Assembly (NCBI RefSeq): GCF_902459705.1
Contig: NZ_CABPRU010000017.1
Location: 1-64,000, forward strand
Source: Pandoraea terrigena
GTDB lineage: Bacteria; Pseudomonadota; Gammaproteobacteria; Burkholderiales; Burkholderiaceae
Length of the DNA: 64,000 bases
Direction of reading: 5' to 3'
Shown: positions 47,203-57,632 of the stretch, piece after piece
Layout of the letters: each line of letters opens with the position of its first letter
Position numbering within the stretch: the first letter of the stretch is position 1
The notes under the pieces: model-generated
What the model was told of the DNA's origin: nothing
Databases searched by the model: none
The model's input: the letters and a program-made list of their open reading frames with translations, nothing else
Translations under genes and position numbers: made by a program

Positions 47203-48363
47203 TTACGGCTTGTCCTTGACGTCCTTGACCTGACCGATGGCGGTCAGGCTGGCGTCAAGGGTCGGCAGTTCGATCGTGCGCGAACCCGCGTCGACCTGAT
47301 CGAGCAATGTCTTCACCGCGGCAATGCGGCGCGACTTGGCGTCGAAATATTTGTTGAGCGCGGCCTCCGCCACCACCACGTCGCTATGCACCGCAGACGC
47401 GTTGCGCGCAAGCAGCGCCAGACGCGCATTGAGCAGGCGCAGCTTGAGATTCGCCCGCAGGAACGCGTCCTGCTCCGGTGCCACGAGCATGACGTCCGGA
47501 TCGTCCAGCCGGCGGACCTGCACCAGTTGCTTGAGGCTGCCGAGCATCTCGGAGGACAGACGGTGCCACGTCGCGATCCAGCCCGCTTCGCTCGCGCCGC
47601 CTGCATTGCCCGCGCCGCCGCCCGCCGCCGACTCGACGCGTCGCTCCTCGGCCTGCAGCGGCAACGTGTCGACCATGGCGATCGCCTGGTCGAGCTTGCC
47701 GGTCAGTTGTGGCAGATCGGCCGCCGGCACCGCCTTGAGCCGGTCGATATCCTTCTTCAGCGCATCCCGCACGCCGGCGAGCTGTGGGGCGCCGGAGCGC
47801 GCCAGTCGCGCATCCGCGCCCTCCAGCGCAACCAGCGCGCCACGTACGTTGCCGGTGAGCTGCAACTGTTGATTCGCACTCGTGACGATCTGCTCCGTCT
47901 CGGCGAGCACCCATTCGTCGCGGTTGTGTGCGAGTTCCTGATAGAGCTGTTCGAGCACGGCCTGCTGGCCGCGCGAATCGGACACACGTCCTTCAAGCGC
48001 AGTGAGCCGGTTTTGCAGATCACGCTGGTTGTCGAGTGCCTGCGCGGTTCGCACCTGCGCCTGCATGAGCTGCGCATCGCCTGCCTGCTGACGGCGGGCC
48101 AGTTCCTGCTGCACGCGGTCGAGCTTCTGGTTCAGCGACCAGCCGCCGATGCCGGCCCCGGCCGACACCAGCACGAAGAGCAGCCACGGCAACACAGCCC
48201 CCGAGCCTCGACGCCGCTGGGGCGGTTCGGGCGGTTGCCATGCGGGCGGGCTGCCCGTCGTACCGTAGGCGGCACCGCCGGCCATGGTGGAATTCGACGC
48301 CGCCGGGCCGGTCGACGCCGACGGGTTCTGGGAAGACTCGGGAACGCGATTATCTGTCGTCAT
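47203..48363 (-). CDS. hemX: HemX-like membrane protein (uroporphyrinogen-III C-methyltransferase family name)
   Basis: A 386-residue protein of the HemX family. A Pro/Ser-rich cytoplasmic N terminus of about 60 residues is followed by one membrane helix (AVLPWLLFVLVSAGAGIGGW), a coiled coil (LNQKLDRVQQELARRQQAGD and onwards) and a helical periplasmic domain. No SAM-binding methyltransferase motif is visible, so the enzyme name sometimes used is not supported. The start MTTDNRVPES overlaps the end of hemD by 14 bp. It is part of the hem operon. Confidence 0.9.
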   Translation of the reverse strand: MTTDNRVPESSQNPSASTGPAASNSTMAGGAAYGTTGSPPAWQPPEPPQRRRGSGAVLPWLLFVLVSAGAGIGGWSLNQKLDRVQQELARRQQAGDAQLMQAQVRTAQALDNQRDLQNRLTALEGRVSDSRGQQAVLEQLYQELAHNRDEWVLAETEQIVTSANQQLQLTGNVRGALVALEGADARLARSGAPQLAGVRDALKKDIDRLKAVPAADLPQLTGKLDQAIAMVDTLPLQAEERRVESAAGGGAGNAGGASEAGWIATWHRLSSEMLGSLKQLVQVRRLDDPDVMLVAPEQDAFLRANLKLRLLNARLALLARNASAVHSDVVVAEAALNKYFDAKSRRIAAVKTLLDQVDAGSRTIELPTLDASLTAIGQVKDVKDKP

Positions 48364-49327
48364 GCTTGACTTGAATGGGATCCGCCCATGTTTTGAGTGC
48401 CGCCAACAAGTTCTCGTCGCCGGGCGCGCATTGCGTAATCCTATCAAACCCCGCCGCCCGCGCGGCATCTGCGATGCGCGTATGCGACGTAAAGCACGGC
48501 GCGGCAAGGATTTGGGCCAGCACCTGCGGGGTGCCAGGCGTGTGTCGGCCATCGCGCGTGCCATAGCGCGCGGCGAGCAGCGTGGCCAGGTGACGCACGG
48601 CCTCGGAGCTGGTGAGCACCCAGGCGCAGCGCCCGGGCGAGGCCAGCCGGGCCTCCAGCGCAGCCCATGCGGCGGCATCCGGGGCCGGGGCACGACGCGT
48701 GTAGGCGCTGACGAGGTCCACCTGTGCGCCACTGGCGCGCAGGGTGTCGGCCAGCAGTTCGCGGCCGCCGTCGCCGCGCACGAGCAGCACGCGACGCCCC
48801 GCCAGCGAGGCGAGGTCGAGTTGCGCGAGCAGCGCTTCCGAGTCGAACCGCGCCGCCGGACCGCCCGGCGGCACGATCACCCGATGCCGCGGCACGGCAA
48901 TGCCCGCATCGGCCAGTGCCTGCACGCTGCCCGGGCCGACCACGGCCACCGGCAACGCGGCGGGCCAGAAATCACCGGCGCCGTCACCCACATCACCCGC
49001 GTTATCCGCGGCGGCGAGGCCGGAAGTCGTTCGAGGATCGAGAGATTGCAGATGCACCAGCCGCGCCAGTCCATGCGTCACGGCGTTGGGCGAGACGAAC
49101 ACCGCCAGCGCGTACGATGCCAGCGAGCGCAATGCGCGGTCGAGCGACGCCAATGCATCCGGGTCGGTCTGCGCGGCAATGTGCAACAGCGGGAACGCGA
49201 ACGTGTCGATGCCTTCGGCGTGCAATGCGCGGACGAGCGCATGCGCTTGCCCGTCGGGGCGCGTCAGGATCGCGCAGAGCGACGCCGCGCCAGCGTGCTC
49301 CAGCGCGACGCCAGCGACGGGCGACAA
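48350..49327 (-). CDS. hemD: Uroporphyrinogen-III synthase
   Basis: Closes and inverts ring D of hydroxymethylbilane to give uroporphyrinogen III. Recognisable parts are ILTRPDGQAHALVRALHAEG, FVSPNAVTHGLA, VAVVGPGSVQALADAGI, RVLLVRGDGGRELLADTLRA and VLTSSEAVRHL. An insertion of about 20 residues (LAAADNAGDVGDGAGDFW) makes it longer than most. No ATG fits: I propose the TTG at 49327, 18 bp after the hemC stop, because similarity begins soon after. The longer in-frame ORF overlapping hemC is unlikely. The end overlaps hemX. Confidence 0.88.
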   Translation of the reverse strand: MSPVAGVALEHAGAASLCAILTRPDGQAHALVRALHAEGIDTFAFPLLHIAAQTDPDALASLDRALRSLASYALAVFVSPNAVTHGLARLVHLQSLDPRTTSGLAAADNAGDVGDGAGDFWPAALPVAVVGPGSVQALADAGIAVPRHRVIVPPGGPAARFDSEALLAQLDLASLAGRRVLLVRGDGGRELLADTLRASGAQVDLVSAYTRRAPAPDAAAWAALEARLASPGRCAWVLTSSEAVRHLATLLAARYGTRDGRHTPGTPQVLAQILAAPCFTSHTRIADAARAAGFDRITQCAPGDENLLAALKTWADPIQVKHDDR

Positions 49328-49344
49328 GTCCGGCGCGCGCGGGC

Positions 49345-50313
49345 TCAAGCGGGTGGGTCCTTGAGCTCGGGCGGCGGCACCAGCGCCAAGCCTCCGGCAT
49401 CGATCAGGTCCTGCGCCACCCGCTGCCCCAGCGCCTCGGCGCCGGCGACATCGCCTTGGGCGACACTCACCGCGCCCTGCGCGCGGAGCACGGTCGCGCC
49501 GTCCGTCGATGCGATGAATGCGCGCAGCGTCAGTTCGCCCTGCGGCGTGAATTCCGCAAACGCACCCAGCGGCACCTGGCACGAGCCTCCCAGTGCGCGC
49601 GACACGGCACGCTCGGCGCTGACGGCCAGCGTGGTGCGGGCGTCGTGCAGCCCACGGAGCCATTGCAGGATTTCGGGACGTCCAGCGCGCACTTCGATGC
49701 CCAGCGCGCCCTGCCCGGCGGCAGGCAGGCTGACCTCTGGCGCGAGCGTGGCGCGAATGCGAGCACCCAGTCCCAGGCGCTTGAGCCCCGCCGCCGCGAG
49801 AATGATCGCCGCGAAATCGCCCCGGTCGAGCTTGCCCAGACGGGTATCGAGATTGCCCCGCAGCGGCGCGACTGTCAGATGCGGATACCGGGTGCGCAAG
49901 CTCACTTCACGGCGCAGGCTCGACGTGCCGACCACCGCCCCGGCGGGCAGCGCGTCGAGACTGTCGTAGTCGTTGCTCACGAAGGCGTCGCACGGATCCT
50001 CGCGCTCGAGCACAGCGGCCAGCGTGAAACCGTCCGGCAGTTGCATCGGCACGTCCTTGAGCGAATGGACGGCGAGATCGGCGCGTCCGTCGGCCAGGGC
50101 AAGTTCAAGTTCCTTGACGAAAAGCCCCTTGCCGCCGACCTTCGCGAGTGAGCGATCGAGAATTTGGTCACCGCGAGTGGTCATTCCGAGGATACTCACG
50201 CGGCACTGCGGATATAATTTGTGCAGCGCGTCACGCACGTGTTCGGCTTGCCACATGGCGAGCCGGCTCTCGCGCGACGCGATCACCAGGGTTTCAGGAG
50301 CAGCGAAGTTCAT
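49345..50313 (-). CDS. hemC: Hydroxymethylbilane synthase (porphobilinogen deaminase)
   Basis: A 322-residue cytoplasmic enzyme joining four porphobilinogens into hydroxymethylbilane. It has [20 protein letters not shown] at the start, [46 protein letters not shown] and [13 protein letters not shown], and the dipyrromethane-binding Cys in [15 protein letters not shown] near residue 250. It is the first gene of hemCDXY and divergent from ppc with 79 bp between. Confidence 0.97.
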   Translation of the reverse strand: MNFAAPETLVIASRESRLAMWQAEHVRDALHKLYPQCRVSILGMTTRGDQILDRSLAKVGGKGLFVKELELALADGRADLAVHSLKDVPMQLPDGFTLAAVLEREDPCDAFVSNDYDSLDALPAGAVVGTSSLRREVSLRTRYPHLTVAPLRGNLDTRLGKLDRGDFAAIILAAAGLKRLGLGARIRATLAPEVSLPAAGQGALGIEVRAGRPEILQWLRGLHDARTTLAVSAERAVSRALGGSCQVPLGAFAEFTPQGELTLRAFIASTDGATVLRAQGAVSVAQGDVAGAEALGQRVAQDLIDAGGLALVPPPELKDPPA

Positions 50314-50392
50314 TCAGCAACCGCGTGAAGACCAAAAGAAAAAATGGTAACACGCTTGACCGGCCCGAACGGCGGGTCGTGAGAGGAGCGAC

Positions 50393-53368
50393 ATGAAGAG
50401 CAGCGCAAAGGTAAGAGCCCCGCAAGAGGGCCTCGCCAAGTCGGTCGGCAAGACTTCCCCCGCAAAGGCAGCAGCCGCGGTTCCATCCACTTCCGGCCCC
50501 GCATTGGATGCACCGGTCAAGGCCAAGGCCCGCCGCTCGCGTGAAGACAAGGACGCCCCGCTGCGCGAGGACATCCGCTTCCTGGGCCGCCTCCTGGGCG
50601 ACGTGCTGCGCGAGCAGCAAGGCAGCGACGCCTTCGATCTGGTCGAGACCATTCGCCAGAATGCGGTGCGTTTCCACCGCGAAGGTGACCGCAGCGCCGC
50701 CCGCGCGCTGGGTACACTGCTCAACGGCCTGACCAACGAGCAAGCCATCGAGGTCGTGCGCGCGTTCAGCTACTTCTCGCACCTGGCCAATATCGCCGAG
50801 GACCGCCACCACAACCGCCGCCGTCGCGTGCACGCGCTCGCGGGCAGCCGCGCCCAGCCGGGCAGCCTGCGCGCCGCGCTGCAAAGCCTGAAAGACGCCG
50901 GCCGCGCTGATCCCGCCACGCTCCAGGCGTTCTTCGCGAGCGCGCTCATCGTGCCGGTGCTCACCGCCCACCCGACCGAAGTCCAGCGCAAGAGCATTCT
51001 CGACGCCGAGCGCGAAATCGCCCGTCTGCTCGCGCATCGCGACGACGCCCTCACCGAGCGCGAATCGTCGCGCAACACCGAATCGATGCGTGCCTACGTC
51101 ACCACGCTGTGGCAGACGCGCATGCTGCGCAGTTCGCGCCTGACGGTGGCCGACGAAATCGAGAACGCGCTGTCGTATTACCGCAGCACGTTCCTCTCCG
51201 AGATTCCCGCCCTGTACGACGACGTGAGCGCCGAGCTGCACGACGCCGTGCCCACCGTGCGGTCCGAAGGCCTCGGCCGCTTCCTGCAAATGGGTAGCTG
51301 GATCGGTGGCGATCGCGACGGCAACCCGAACGTCACGGCGCAAACGCTGCAACTTGCCATCACGAGCCAGGCGACCGAGATCTTCGCGCACTACCTCGAG
51401 CAGGTGCACTTGCTGGGTGCGGAATTGTCCGTCTCGCAACTGCTCGCCGGCTCCAGCGACGCGCTGCTCACCCTCGCGCGCCGCTCCCCCGACGATTCGC
51501 CGCACCGCACCGACGAACCCTATCGACGCGCCCTCATCGGCGTGTACGCACGTCTGTCCGCCACGGCGCGCGAATGGGTCGGCCATGTGCCGCATCGCGG
51601 CGCGGTCGGCCGAGCCAGTCCGTATCTCGACGCGAGCGAATTCATCTCAGACCTGAATACGGTGGTCGCGTCACTCATGGCACATCACGGCGGCGCCCTG
51701 GTCGCACAGCGCCTCGGGCCACTCGTGCGCGCCGCGGAAGTGTTCGGCTTCCATCTGGCCAGCATCGACCTGCGCCAGAGTTCGGACATTCACGAAGCCG
51801 TCATCGCCGAATTGTTCGCCAAGGCAGGTATCGAAGCGAATTACGCGAAGCTCGACGAAGCCCAGAAGCTCGCCCTGCTGCTGCGCGAACTGCGCGAGCC
51901 GCGCCCGCTGTTCTCACCCTATCTCGATTACTCGCAGCGCACGCGCGACGAGCTGGCGGTGTTCTCCGCGGCGCGTGACATCCGCGCCCGTTTCGGGCCG
52001 CGCGCGGTGCGCAACTACATCATCTCGCATACGGAAACCGTGAGCGACCTGGTGGAAGTCATGCTCTTGCAAAAGGAGACGGGACTCTTCCAGGGCGCAC
52101 TGGACGGCCCCGGCACGAAGGCCATCGAGCCCAAAGTCGGCGCGATGGTCATCCCGCTGTTCGAGACGATTGCCGACTTGCGCAACGCCCCGGTCATCAT
52201 GCGCGAGTTCTTCGACATCCCCGGCGTGTCCGAGGTGGTGACGGCGCAAGGCGGCGAGCAGGAAGTCATGCTTGGCTACTCCGACAGCAACAAGGACGGC
52301 GGCTTCCTCACGTCGAACTGGGAGCTGTACAAGGCCGAACTCGCGCTGGTGCGCCTGTTCGAGGAGAAAGGCGTTCGCCTGCGCCTGTTCCACGGCCGCG
52401 GCGGCACCGTGGGCCGCGGCGGTGGCCCGACTTACCGGGCCATCCTGTCGCAGCCGCCGGGCACGGTCAACGGGCAGATTCGCCTGACCGAACAGGGCGA
52501 GATCATCGCGAGCAAGTTCGCCAACCCGGAGATCGGGCGGCGCAACCTGGAAACCATCGTGGCGGCCACGCTCGAAGCCACACTGCTGCCGAGCCGCAAC
52601 CAGCCGCCGCGTCTGGCCTCGTACGAGCAGGTCATGCAGACGCTCTCCGACTCGGCCTTCGCCGCGTATCGCGATCTCGTCTACGAGACGCCGGGCTTCA
52701 CCGACTACTTCTTCGCGGCCACCCCGATCGCGGAAATCGCCGAGCTGAACATTGGGTCGCGCCCGGCATCGCGCAAATTCTCGGATCCGAAGCACCGTCG
52801 CATCGAAGATCTGCGGGCGATTCCGTGGGGCTTCTCGTGGGGGCAATGCCGTCTGCTCATCACGGGCTGGTACGGCTTCGGGAGCGCAGTGCAAGCGTTT
52901 CTCGATGCGGGACACGACGAAGGCGGGAAGACGCGGAAAGCCGACACCGACGGTCGCGAGAAACGCCTCGATACGTTGCGCCAGATGGTCAAGCGCTGGC
53001 CGTTCTTCGCAACGTTGCTCTCGAACATGGACATGGTGCTCGCCAAGACCGACCTGGCCGTGGCGTCGCGTTATGCCGAACTGGTACCGGACGAAAAACT
53101 GCGCAAACGCGTTTTCAATCGCATCGTCGCCGAGTGGCAAAGCACATCGCAGGCGCTCGCACTCATCACCGGTCACGACGAGCGGCTGGCGGACAACCCG
53201 TTGCTCGCCCGGTCGATCAAGAACCGCTTCCCCTACCTCGATCCGCTCAATCACTTGCAGGTCGAGTTGTTGCGCCGGCATCGTGCAGGTGAGTCGGACG
53301 AGCGCGCACGACGTGGCATCCACCTGTCCATCAACGGCATTGCCGCCGGTCTGCGCAACACGGGCTGA
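50393..53368 (+). CDS. ppc: Phosphoenolpyruvate carboxylase
   Basis: A 991-residue anaplerotic enzyme making oxaloacetate from PEP and bicarbonate. The catalytic His is in [14 protein letters not shown] near residue 190. Other signatures are [36 protein letters not shown], and the PEP/bicarbonate loop [16 protein letters not shown]. It ends AAGLRNTG, the conserved C-terminal tail. The first 60 residues are Lys/Ala/Pro-rich and extra relative to E. coli Ppc. The start follows AGAGGAG. It is divergent from hemC. Confidence 0.98.
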   Translation: MKSSAKVRAPQEGLAKSVGKTSPAKAAAAVPSTSGPALDAPVKAKARRSREDKDAPLREDIRFLGRLLGDVLREQQGSDAFDLVETIRQNAVRFHREGDRSAARALGTLLNGLTNEQAIEVVRAFSYFSHLANIAEDRHHNRRRRVHALAGSRAQPGSLRAALQSLKDAGRADPATLQAFFASALIVPVLTAHPTEVQRKSILDAEREIARLLAHRDDALTERESSRNTESMRAYVTTLWQTRMLRSSRLTVADEIENALSYYRSTFLSEIPALYDDVSAELHDAVPTVRSEGLGRFLQMGSWIGGDRDGNPNVTAQTLQLAITSQATEIFAHYLEQVHLLGAELSVSQLLAGSSDALLTLARRSPDDSPHRTDEPYRRALIGVYARLSATAREWVGHVPHRGAVGRASPYLDASEFISDLNTVVASLMAHHGGALVAQRLGPLVRAAEVFGFHLASIDLRQSSDIHEAVIAELFAKAGIEANYAKLDEAQKLALLLRELREPRPLFSPYLDYSQRTRDELAVFSAARDIRARFGPRAVRNYIISHTETVSDLVEVMLLQKETGLFQGALDGPGTKAIEPKVGAMVIPLFETIADLRNAPVIMREFFDIPGVSEVVTAQGGEQEVMLGYSDSNKDGGFLTSNWELYKAELALVRLFEEKGVRLRLFHGRGGTVGRGGGPTYRAILSQPPGTVNGQIRLTEQGEIIASKFANPEIGRRNLETIVAATLEATLLPSRNQPPRLASYEQVMQTLSDSAFAAYRDLVYETPGFTDYFFAATPIAEIAELNIGSRPASRKFSDPKHRRIEDLRAIPWGFSWGQCRLLITGWYGFGSAVQAFLDAGHDEGGKTRKADTDGREKRLDTLRQMVKRWPFFATLLSNMDMVLAKTDLAVASRYAELVPDEKLRKRVFNRIVAEWQSTSQALALITGHDERLADNPLLARSIKNRFPYLDPLNHLQVELLRRHRAGESDERARRGIHLSINGIAAGLRNTG

Positions 53369-53536
53369 CCCCACGCCGGCTCCGCAGCACGCGGGGCCGG
53401 CGCACGAGGCCGACGGGCCGGCAACGGCGCGTCGGCCCAACGACGCACGGCTTGAGAATCTCCCCAACGACAGTCGACCGATAGCGCGGTATATTTCGGG
53501 AATTCGATCCGATGGCTGCCGGGGGGCCCATCCGTC

Positions 53537-54364
53537 ATGCAATCCGATTCCAACGCATTATTCGCGCGCGGTACCCGCTTACGACGGGTCGCCACGGGCC
53601 TCACGGCCACCGCGCTTGGCCTGATTTGCGCAGGCGCGCAGGCGAGCCCCGCCGCCCAAACGTCGGGATACGACGCCAACGCCGGCCTTTCCTCATCAGC
53701 ACCCTCGTCAGCGACCCACACGCTCGCCCCCGCCGCACCGCACGGCGTGCGCGGTCTGGCCGTGCGCCTCGTCTCGCAAACGCTGGCGACGACGCCCCGC
53801 AACGCCGCCGACGCCCCGCACCCACCCAAGCCGCCGGCGGTCGTCGATCCGGTGCTCGACCCGCTGATGCGCGGCATTCTGGAGCGGCTGGCGATCAGCG
53901 AAGCGGTCGCGCGGACCAAATACTCGTCAGGCAAGCCCGTGCAGGACACGCCGCGCGAGCAGGCGTTGCTTGACAGCATGGGCGACCGGGCCGCGCAGTA
54001 CGGCCTGACGCCCGCGCAGGCGCGCACGTTCTTCCGTCTGCAGATCGAGGCAGGCAAGCTGGTGCAGACGGCCTTGCTGGCCCGCTGGAAGCGCGAAGGC
54101 GGCGCCCCGGGGGAGCCGGTCGATCTGGCCACGCGTCTGCGCCCGGCGCTCGACCGGCTCGGCGCCTCGCTCATGCACGATCTCGGACGCCTGTGCGCGT
54201 TGCCTGACGGTCCGTTACGCATGGCGCGCATCCATCAGGCCCGCGAGCGTATCGCCAAGGCAGCGAAGCTTGAAGCGCTGCAACGTGCGGCGTTCGACGA
54301 GGCGACCTCGGGCCTGTGCCTGTCGGCGCCGCCCCGCATCTGGACGCTGTCGGTGCGGCGCTGA
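53537..54364 (+). CDS. Secreted chorismate mutase, AroQ-gamma type
   Basis: A 275-residue protein with a signal-peptide-like N terminus (LRRVATGLTATALGLICAGA, cut after AQA), a disordered Ala/Ser/Pro stretch to about residue 100, and an all-helical chorismate mutase of the periplasmic AroQ-gamma class. Diagnostic stretches are RLAISEAVARTKYSSGKPVQ, DTPREQALLDSM, and FFRLQIEAGKLVQTALLARW, which carry the catalytic Arg, Lys, Glu and Gln expected in this class. It would convert chorismate to prephenate outside the cytoplasm. The long spacer is unusual. It is a monocistronic gene between ppc and argH. Confidence 0.85.
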   Translation: MQSDSNALFARGTRLRRVATGLTATALGLICAGAQASPAAQTSGYDANAGLSSSAPSSATHTLAPAAPHGVRGLAVRLVSQTLATTPRNAADAPHPPKPPAVVDPVLDPLMRGILERLAISEAVARTKYSSGKPVQDTPREQALLDSMGDRAAQYGLTPAQARTFFRLQIEAGKLVQTALLARWKREGGAPGEPVDLATRLRPALDRLGASLMHDLGRLCALPDGPLRMARIHQARERIAKAAKLEALQRAAFDEATSGLCLSAPPRIWTLSVRR

Positions 54365-54418
54365 GCGAAGCCTCCCGCTGCGGTCGCCGGTCGAGTCGAT
54401 GGGCAGACGCCGGGGTTG

Positions 54419-54424
54419 TATAAT
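54419..54424 (+). promoter_or_regulatory. Likely -10 box of argH
   Basis: A perfect TATAAT 72 bp before the argH ATG. The hexamer 17 bp upstream (TCGATG) is a poor -35. Confidence 0.45.
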
Positions 54425-54496
54425 TGCGGTTTTCCGTGCTCCGCCACGGTCCGCTTCCATCAGCCCCGATGGGCTTCGATCAGCCAAGCTACGACA

Positions 54497-55894
54497 ATGA
54501 CCTCCCAACTCCACAAGAAAGGCGAAGCCTGGTCGGCCCGCTTTTCCGAACCCGTTTCCGAACTCGTCAAGCGCTACACGGCGTCGGTCTTCTTCGACAA
54601 GCGCCTCGCCCTGTTCGACATTGAAGGGTCGCTCGCCCATGCCGACATGCTGGCAGCGCAAGGCATCATCGGTGCCCAGGATCTGGCCGACATCCAGCGT
54701 GGCATGACGCAGATTCGCGGCGAGATCGAGCGTGGCGAGTTCGAGTGGCAATTGGACCTCGAAGACGTTCACCTGAACATCGAAGCGCGTCTGACCGCCC
54801 TCATCGGCGATGCGGGCAAGCGTCTGCATACCGGCCGCTCGCGTAACGATCAGGTCGCGACCGACATCCGGCTGTGGCTGCGCAGCGAAATCGATCGCAT
54901 CGGCGATCACCTCGGCGACCTGCGCCGTGCGCTGCTGGACCTGGCCGATCAGCATAGCGCCACGATCCTGCCGGGCTTCACTCACTTGCAAGTCGCGCAG
55001 CCGGTCACGTTCGGTCACCACCTGCTGGCTTACTTCGAGATGTTCAGCCGCGACGCCGAGCGCATGCACGACCTGCGCCGCCGCGTGAACCGTCTGCCGC
55101 TGGGCGCCGCAGCGCTTGCCGGCACGAGCTATCCGATCGACCGTGAACGTGTCGCGGCGACGCTTGGCTTCGAAGACGTCTGCGCGAATTCGCTCGACGC
55201 CGTCTCGGATCGCGACTTCGCCATCGAATTCACGGCCGCCGCAGCGCTCGTGATGACGCACGTCTCGCGCTTCTCGGAAGAACTGGTGCTGTGGATGAGC
55301 CCGCGCGTGGGCTTCATCGACCTGGCCGACCGCTTCTGTACCGGCAGCTCGATCATGCCGCAGAAGAAGAACCCGGACGTGCCCGAACTCGCGCGCGGCA
55401 AGACCGGTCGCGTCAACGGCCACCTGATCGCGCTGCTCACGCTGATGAAGGGCCAGCCGCTGGCGTACAACAAAGACAACCAGGAAGACAAGGAACCGCT
55501 GTTCGACACGGTCGACACCGTGATCGACACGCTGCGCATCTTCGCGGACATGGTGCCGGGCATCAAGGTGCGAGAAGCCAACATGCGCAACGCCGCGCTG
55601 CAAGGCTTCTCGACGGCCACCGATCTGGCCGACTACCTCGTCAAGAAGGGCCTGCCGTTCCGCGACGCCCACGAGATCGTGGCGCATGCCGTGAAGATCT
55701 GCTCGGATCGCGACATCGATCTGGCCGACCTCTCGCTCGCCGAGTTGCAGAAGTTCTCGGCGCTGGTCGGTGAGGACGTCTTCGATTACCTCACACTCGA
55801 GGGCTCGGTCGCCAGCCGCAACCACATCGGCGGCACCGCGCCCGCCCAGGTGCAACGCGCCATCGCGGCCGCCCGCGCAAAGCTCGCCAAGTAA
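54497..55894 (+). CDS. argH: Argininosuccinate lyase
   Basis: A 465-residue enzyme splitting argininosuccinate into arginine and fumarate, the last step of arginine synthesis. It has [20 protein letters not shown] at the start, [37 protein letters not shown] and the fumarase/aspartase signature [16 protein letters not shown] near residue 285. The start MTSQLHKKG is typical and the longer in-frame ORF upstream covers the promoter. A terminator follows. Confidence 0.98.
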   Translation: MTSQLHKKGEAWSARFSEPVSELVKRYTASVFFDKRLALFDIEGSLAHADMLAAQGIIGAQDLADIQRGMTQIRGEIERGEFEWQLDLEDVHLNIEARLTALIGDAGKRLHTGRSRNDQVATDIRLWLRSEIDRIGDHLGDLRRALLDLADQHSATILPGFTHLQVAQPVTFGHHLLAYFEMFSRDAERMHDLRRRVNRLPLGAAALAGTSYPIDRERVAATLGFEDVCANSLDAVSDRDFAIEFTAAAALVMTHVSRFSEELVLWMSPRVGFIDLADRFCTGSSIMPQKKNPDVPELARGKTGRVNGHLIALLTLMKGQPLAYNKDNQEDKEPLFDTVDTVIDTLRIFADMVPGIKVREANMRNAALQGFSTATDLADYLVKKGLPFRDAHEIVAHAVKICSDRDIDLADLSLAELQKFSALVGEDVFDYLTLEGSVASRNHIGGTAPAQVQRAIAAARAKLAK

Positions 55895-55945
55895 GGCCGC
55901 CTGGCCGGATCATTGGCCAGGTGATTCGGCGTCGCCAGCGCCAAC

Positions 55946-55975
55946 GAAAATGCCACCCGTCCGGATGGCATTTTT
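55946..55975. terminator. Bidirectional terminator between argH and gltS
   Basis: AAAATGCCACCC (from 55947) pairs with GGATGGCATTTT with one mismatch. The T-run at 55971-55975 serves argH, and the A-run at 55947-55950 gives a T-run for gltS on the other strand. Confidence 0.8.
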
Positions 55976-56030
55976 CATGGGTGCGAGACGGATCCCGCGC
56001 AGGATCATGCGCGGGGTCGATCGCCGCGCA

Positions 56031-57245
56031 TCAAAACAGCGGCAGCGACAGGAACCCCTTGATGATGAGCGCGTTGAGGATGTCGATGAAGAACGCCCCC
56101 ACCATCGGCACGATCAGGAACGCGATGTGCGACGGACCGAAACGCTCGGTGACCGCCTGCATGTTGGCGATGGCCGTCGGCGTCGCCCCCAACCCGAAAC
56201 CGCAGTGGCCCGCCGCGAGCACGGCCGCATCGTAGTTGCGCCCCATGACGCGGAACGTGACGAAGATTGCATAGGCGGCCATCGACACCGCCTGCACGAC
56301 GAGAATCACGATCATCGGCAACGCCAGTGTCGAGAGATCCCACAGGCGCAGGGTCATGAGCGCCATCGCCAGAAAGAGCGACAGACTCACGTTGCCAAGC
56401 ACCGACAGCGAGCGCTCGAACACCTCGTAGCCCACGAGCGACAGCAAGTTACGAACGACGACACCCGTAAACAGCACACACACGAACGTCGGCAATTCGA
56501 ACGCCGTGCCTGCCAGCCAACGCGCGACGACCTCGCCGCCCAGCAAGCAGATCGCGATCATCGCCACCGTTTCGATGAGCGCCTGCGCGGTGATCAATCG
56601 CACCGTATGCGGCTGCTCAAAGCCCTCCGGCGTGGCCTGCTTCGATGCCTCTGCGCCCGGCACGTTGCCGCCCAGACGCCCCACCAGGTAACGCGCGACC
56701 GGCCCGCCGAGCAGACCGCCAATCACCAGCCCGAAGGTGGCGCAAGCCATCGCGATTTCCAGCGCCGACTGCACGCCGTAGCGCGAGGTCAGCATGTCAC
56801 CCCACGCTGCGCCCGTGCCATGTCCGCCCGCCAGGGTAATCGACCCGCCCAGCAGGCCGATGCCCGGCGCCAACCCCATCACCGAGGCAAGCCCCACGCC
56901 GATCGCGTTCTGCATGATCAGCATGCCAGCCACCACACCAACGAACAAGACGAGACGGCGCCCGCCCGCCTTCAGGCTGGCCAGGTTGGCCGACAGCCCG
57001 ATCGTCGCGAAAAAAGCGAGCATGAGCGGCGTTTGCAGCGACGTGTCGAACTTCAGCTCAACCTGCCCAAACTGACGCAGCGCCAACGCGCCCAGCGCCA
57101 CCAGCAATCCAGCCGCCACGGGTTCAGGAATGCTGTACGTGCGTAGCGGCGCAATCCATTCGACCAGCTTGCGCCCCAGCAACAACACCACCGTGGCACA
57201 GACAAGCGTGCCGTAGTTGCTGAACACCAGTTGTCCGATTTCCAT
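56031..57245 (-). CDS. gltS: Sodium/glutamate symporter
   Basis: A 404-residue inner-membrane carrier of the GltS (ESS) family, importing glutamate with Na+. It has about ten to twelve membrane segments; GLLGGSITLAGGHGTGAAWG near residue 140 and HCGFGLGATPTAIANMQAVT near residue 330 are the two inverted-repeat pore motifs. It ends in the usual hydrophobic helix. The start MEIGQLVFSNYG follows GGGAGA; an upstream in-frame ATG lacks a ribosome site. It is convergent with argH. Confidence 0.95.
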   Translation of the reverse strand: MEIGQLVFSNYGTLVCATVVLLLGRKLVEWIAPLRTYSIPEPVAAGLLVALGALALRQFGQVELKFDTSLQTPLMLAFFATIGLSANLASLKAGGRRLVLFVGVVAGMLIMQNAIGVGLASVMGLAPGIGLLGGSITLAGGHGTGAAWGDMLTSRYGVQSALEIAMACATFGLVIGGLLGGPVARYLVGRLGGNVPGAEASKQATPEGFEQPHTVRLITAQALIETVAMIAICLLGGEVVARWLAGTAFELPTFVCVLFTGVVVRNLLSLVGYEVFERSLSVLGNVSLSLFLAMALMTLRLWDLSTLALPMIVILVVQAVSMAAYAIFVTFRVMGRNYDAAVLAAGHCGFGLGATPTAIANMQAVTERFGPSHIAFLIVPMVGAFFIDILNALIIKGFLSLPLF

Positions 57246-57575
57246 GAACTCTCCCGCTCGAAAAAAGTGCGTCGAGTGTAGCAACCGAATCGGCACGAAT
57301 TAGCGGGTAATCGCCCAAATTGTTGCAGTTCGAGCCAAACCACAAAACGCGCCGAGCCCACACTGCCGCGCCGATCCTCCGGCATCTGCCGCCATTTCAC
57401 AACCAATTTCGCGAGTTCGGCGACGCGTCCCCACCAATCGACGCTCGCCAACGCCAGATACGTGGAATGCGGTCGCCGGGAACGGGCGTATAAGGCGCGC
57501 CGCCACGCGTTTGGCATTGCCATGCCGATACGCCGAATATGCCGAATATGCCGAGCACGCCAGGAACCCCGAGGC
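57246..57575. other. Upstream region of gltS with a short tandem repeat
   Basis: About 330 bp without a supported gene. It should hold the gltS promoter, which I cannot place precisely. At 57524-57558 a 9-bp unit beginning GCCGA is repeated four times, two copies being identical (GCCGAATAT at 57532 and 57541). Small ORFs here have no recognisable product. Confidence 0.6.
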
Positions 57576-57610
57576 AAAAAAAACGGCCCCATGCTTTCGC
57601 ACGGGGCCGG
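57576..57610 (-). terminator. Rho-independent terminator of the decarboxylase gene
   Basis: On the minus strand CGGCCCC (57609-57603) pairs with GGGGCCG (57590-57584), with a TGC/GCA inner stem and small loop. Eight T follow. It lies 23 bp after the decarboxylase stop. Confidence 0.9.
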
Positions 57611-57632
57611 ACGTCGCCTCAGGCGCGGTCGC

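Noticed and set aside
47203-48363. HemX as a true uroporphyrinogen-III methyltransferase
   Set aside because: No SAM-binding motifs are seen and the size and membrane anchor fit HemX proteins of unknown activity.
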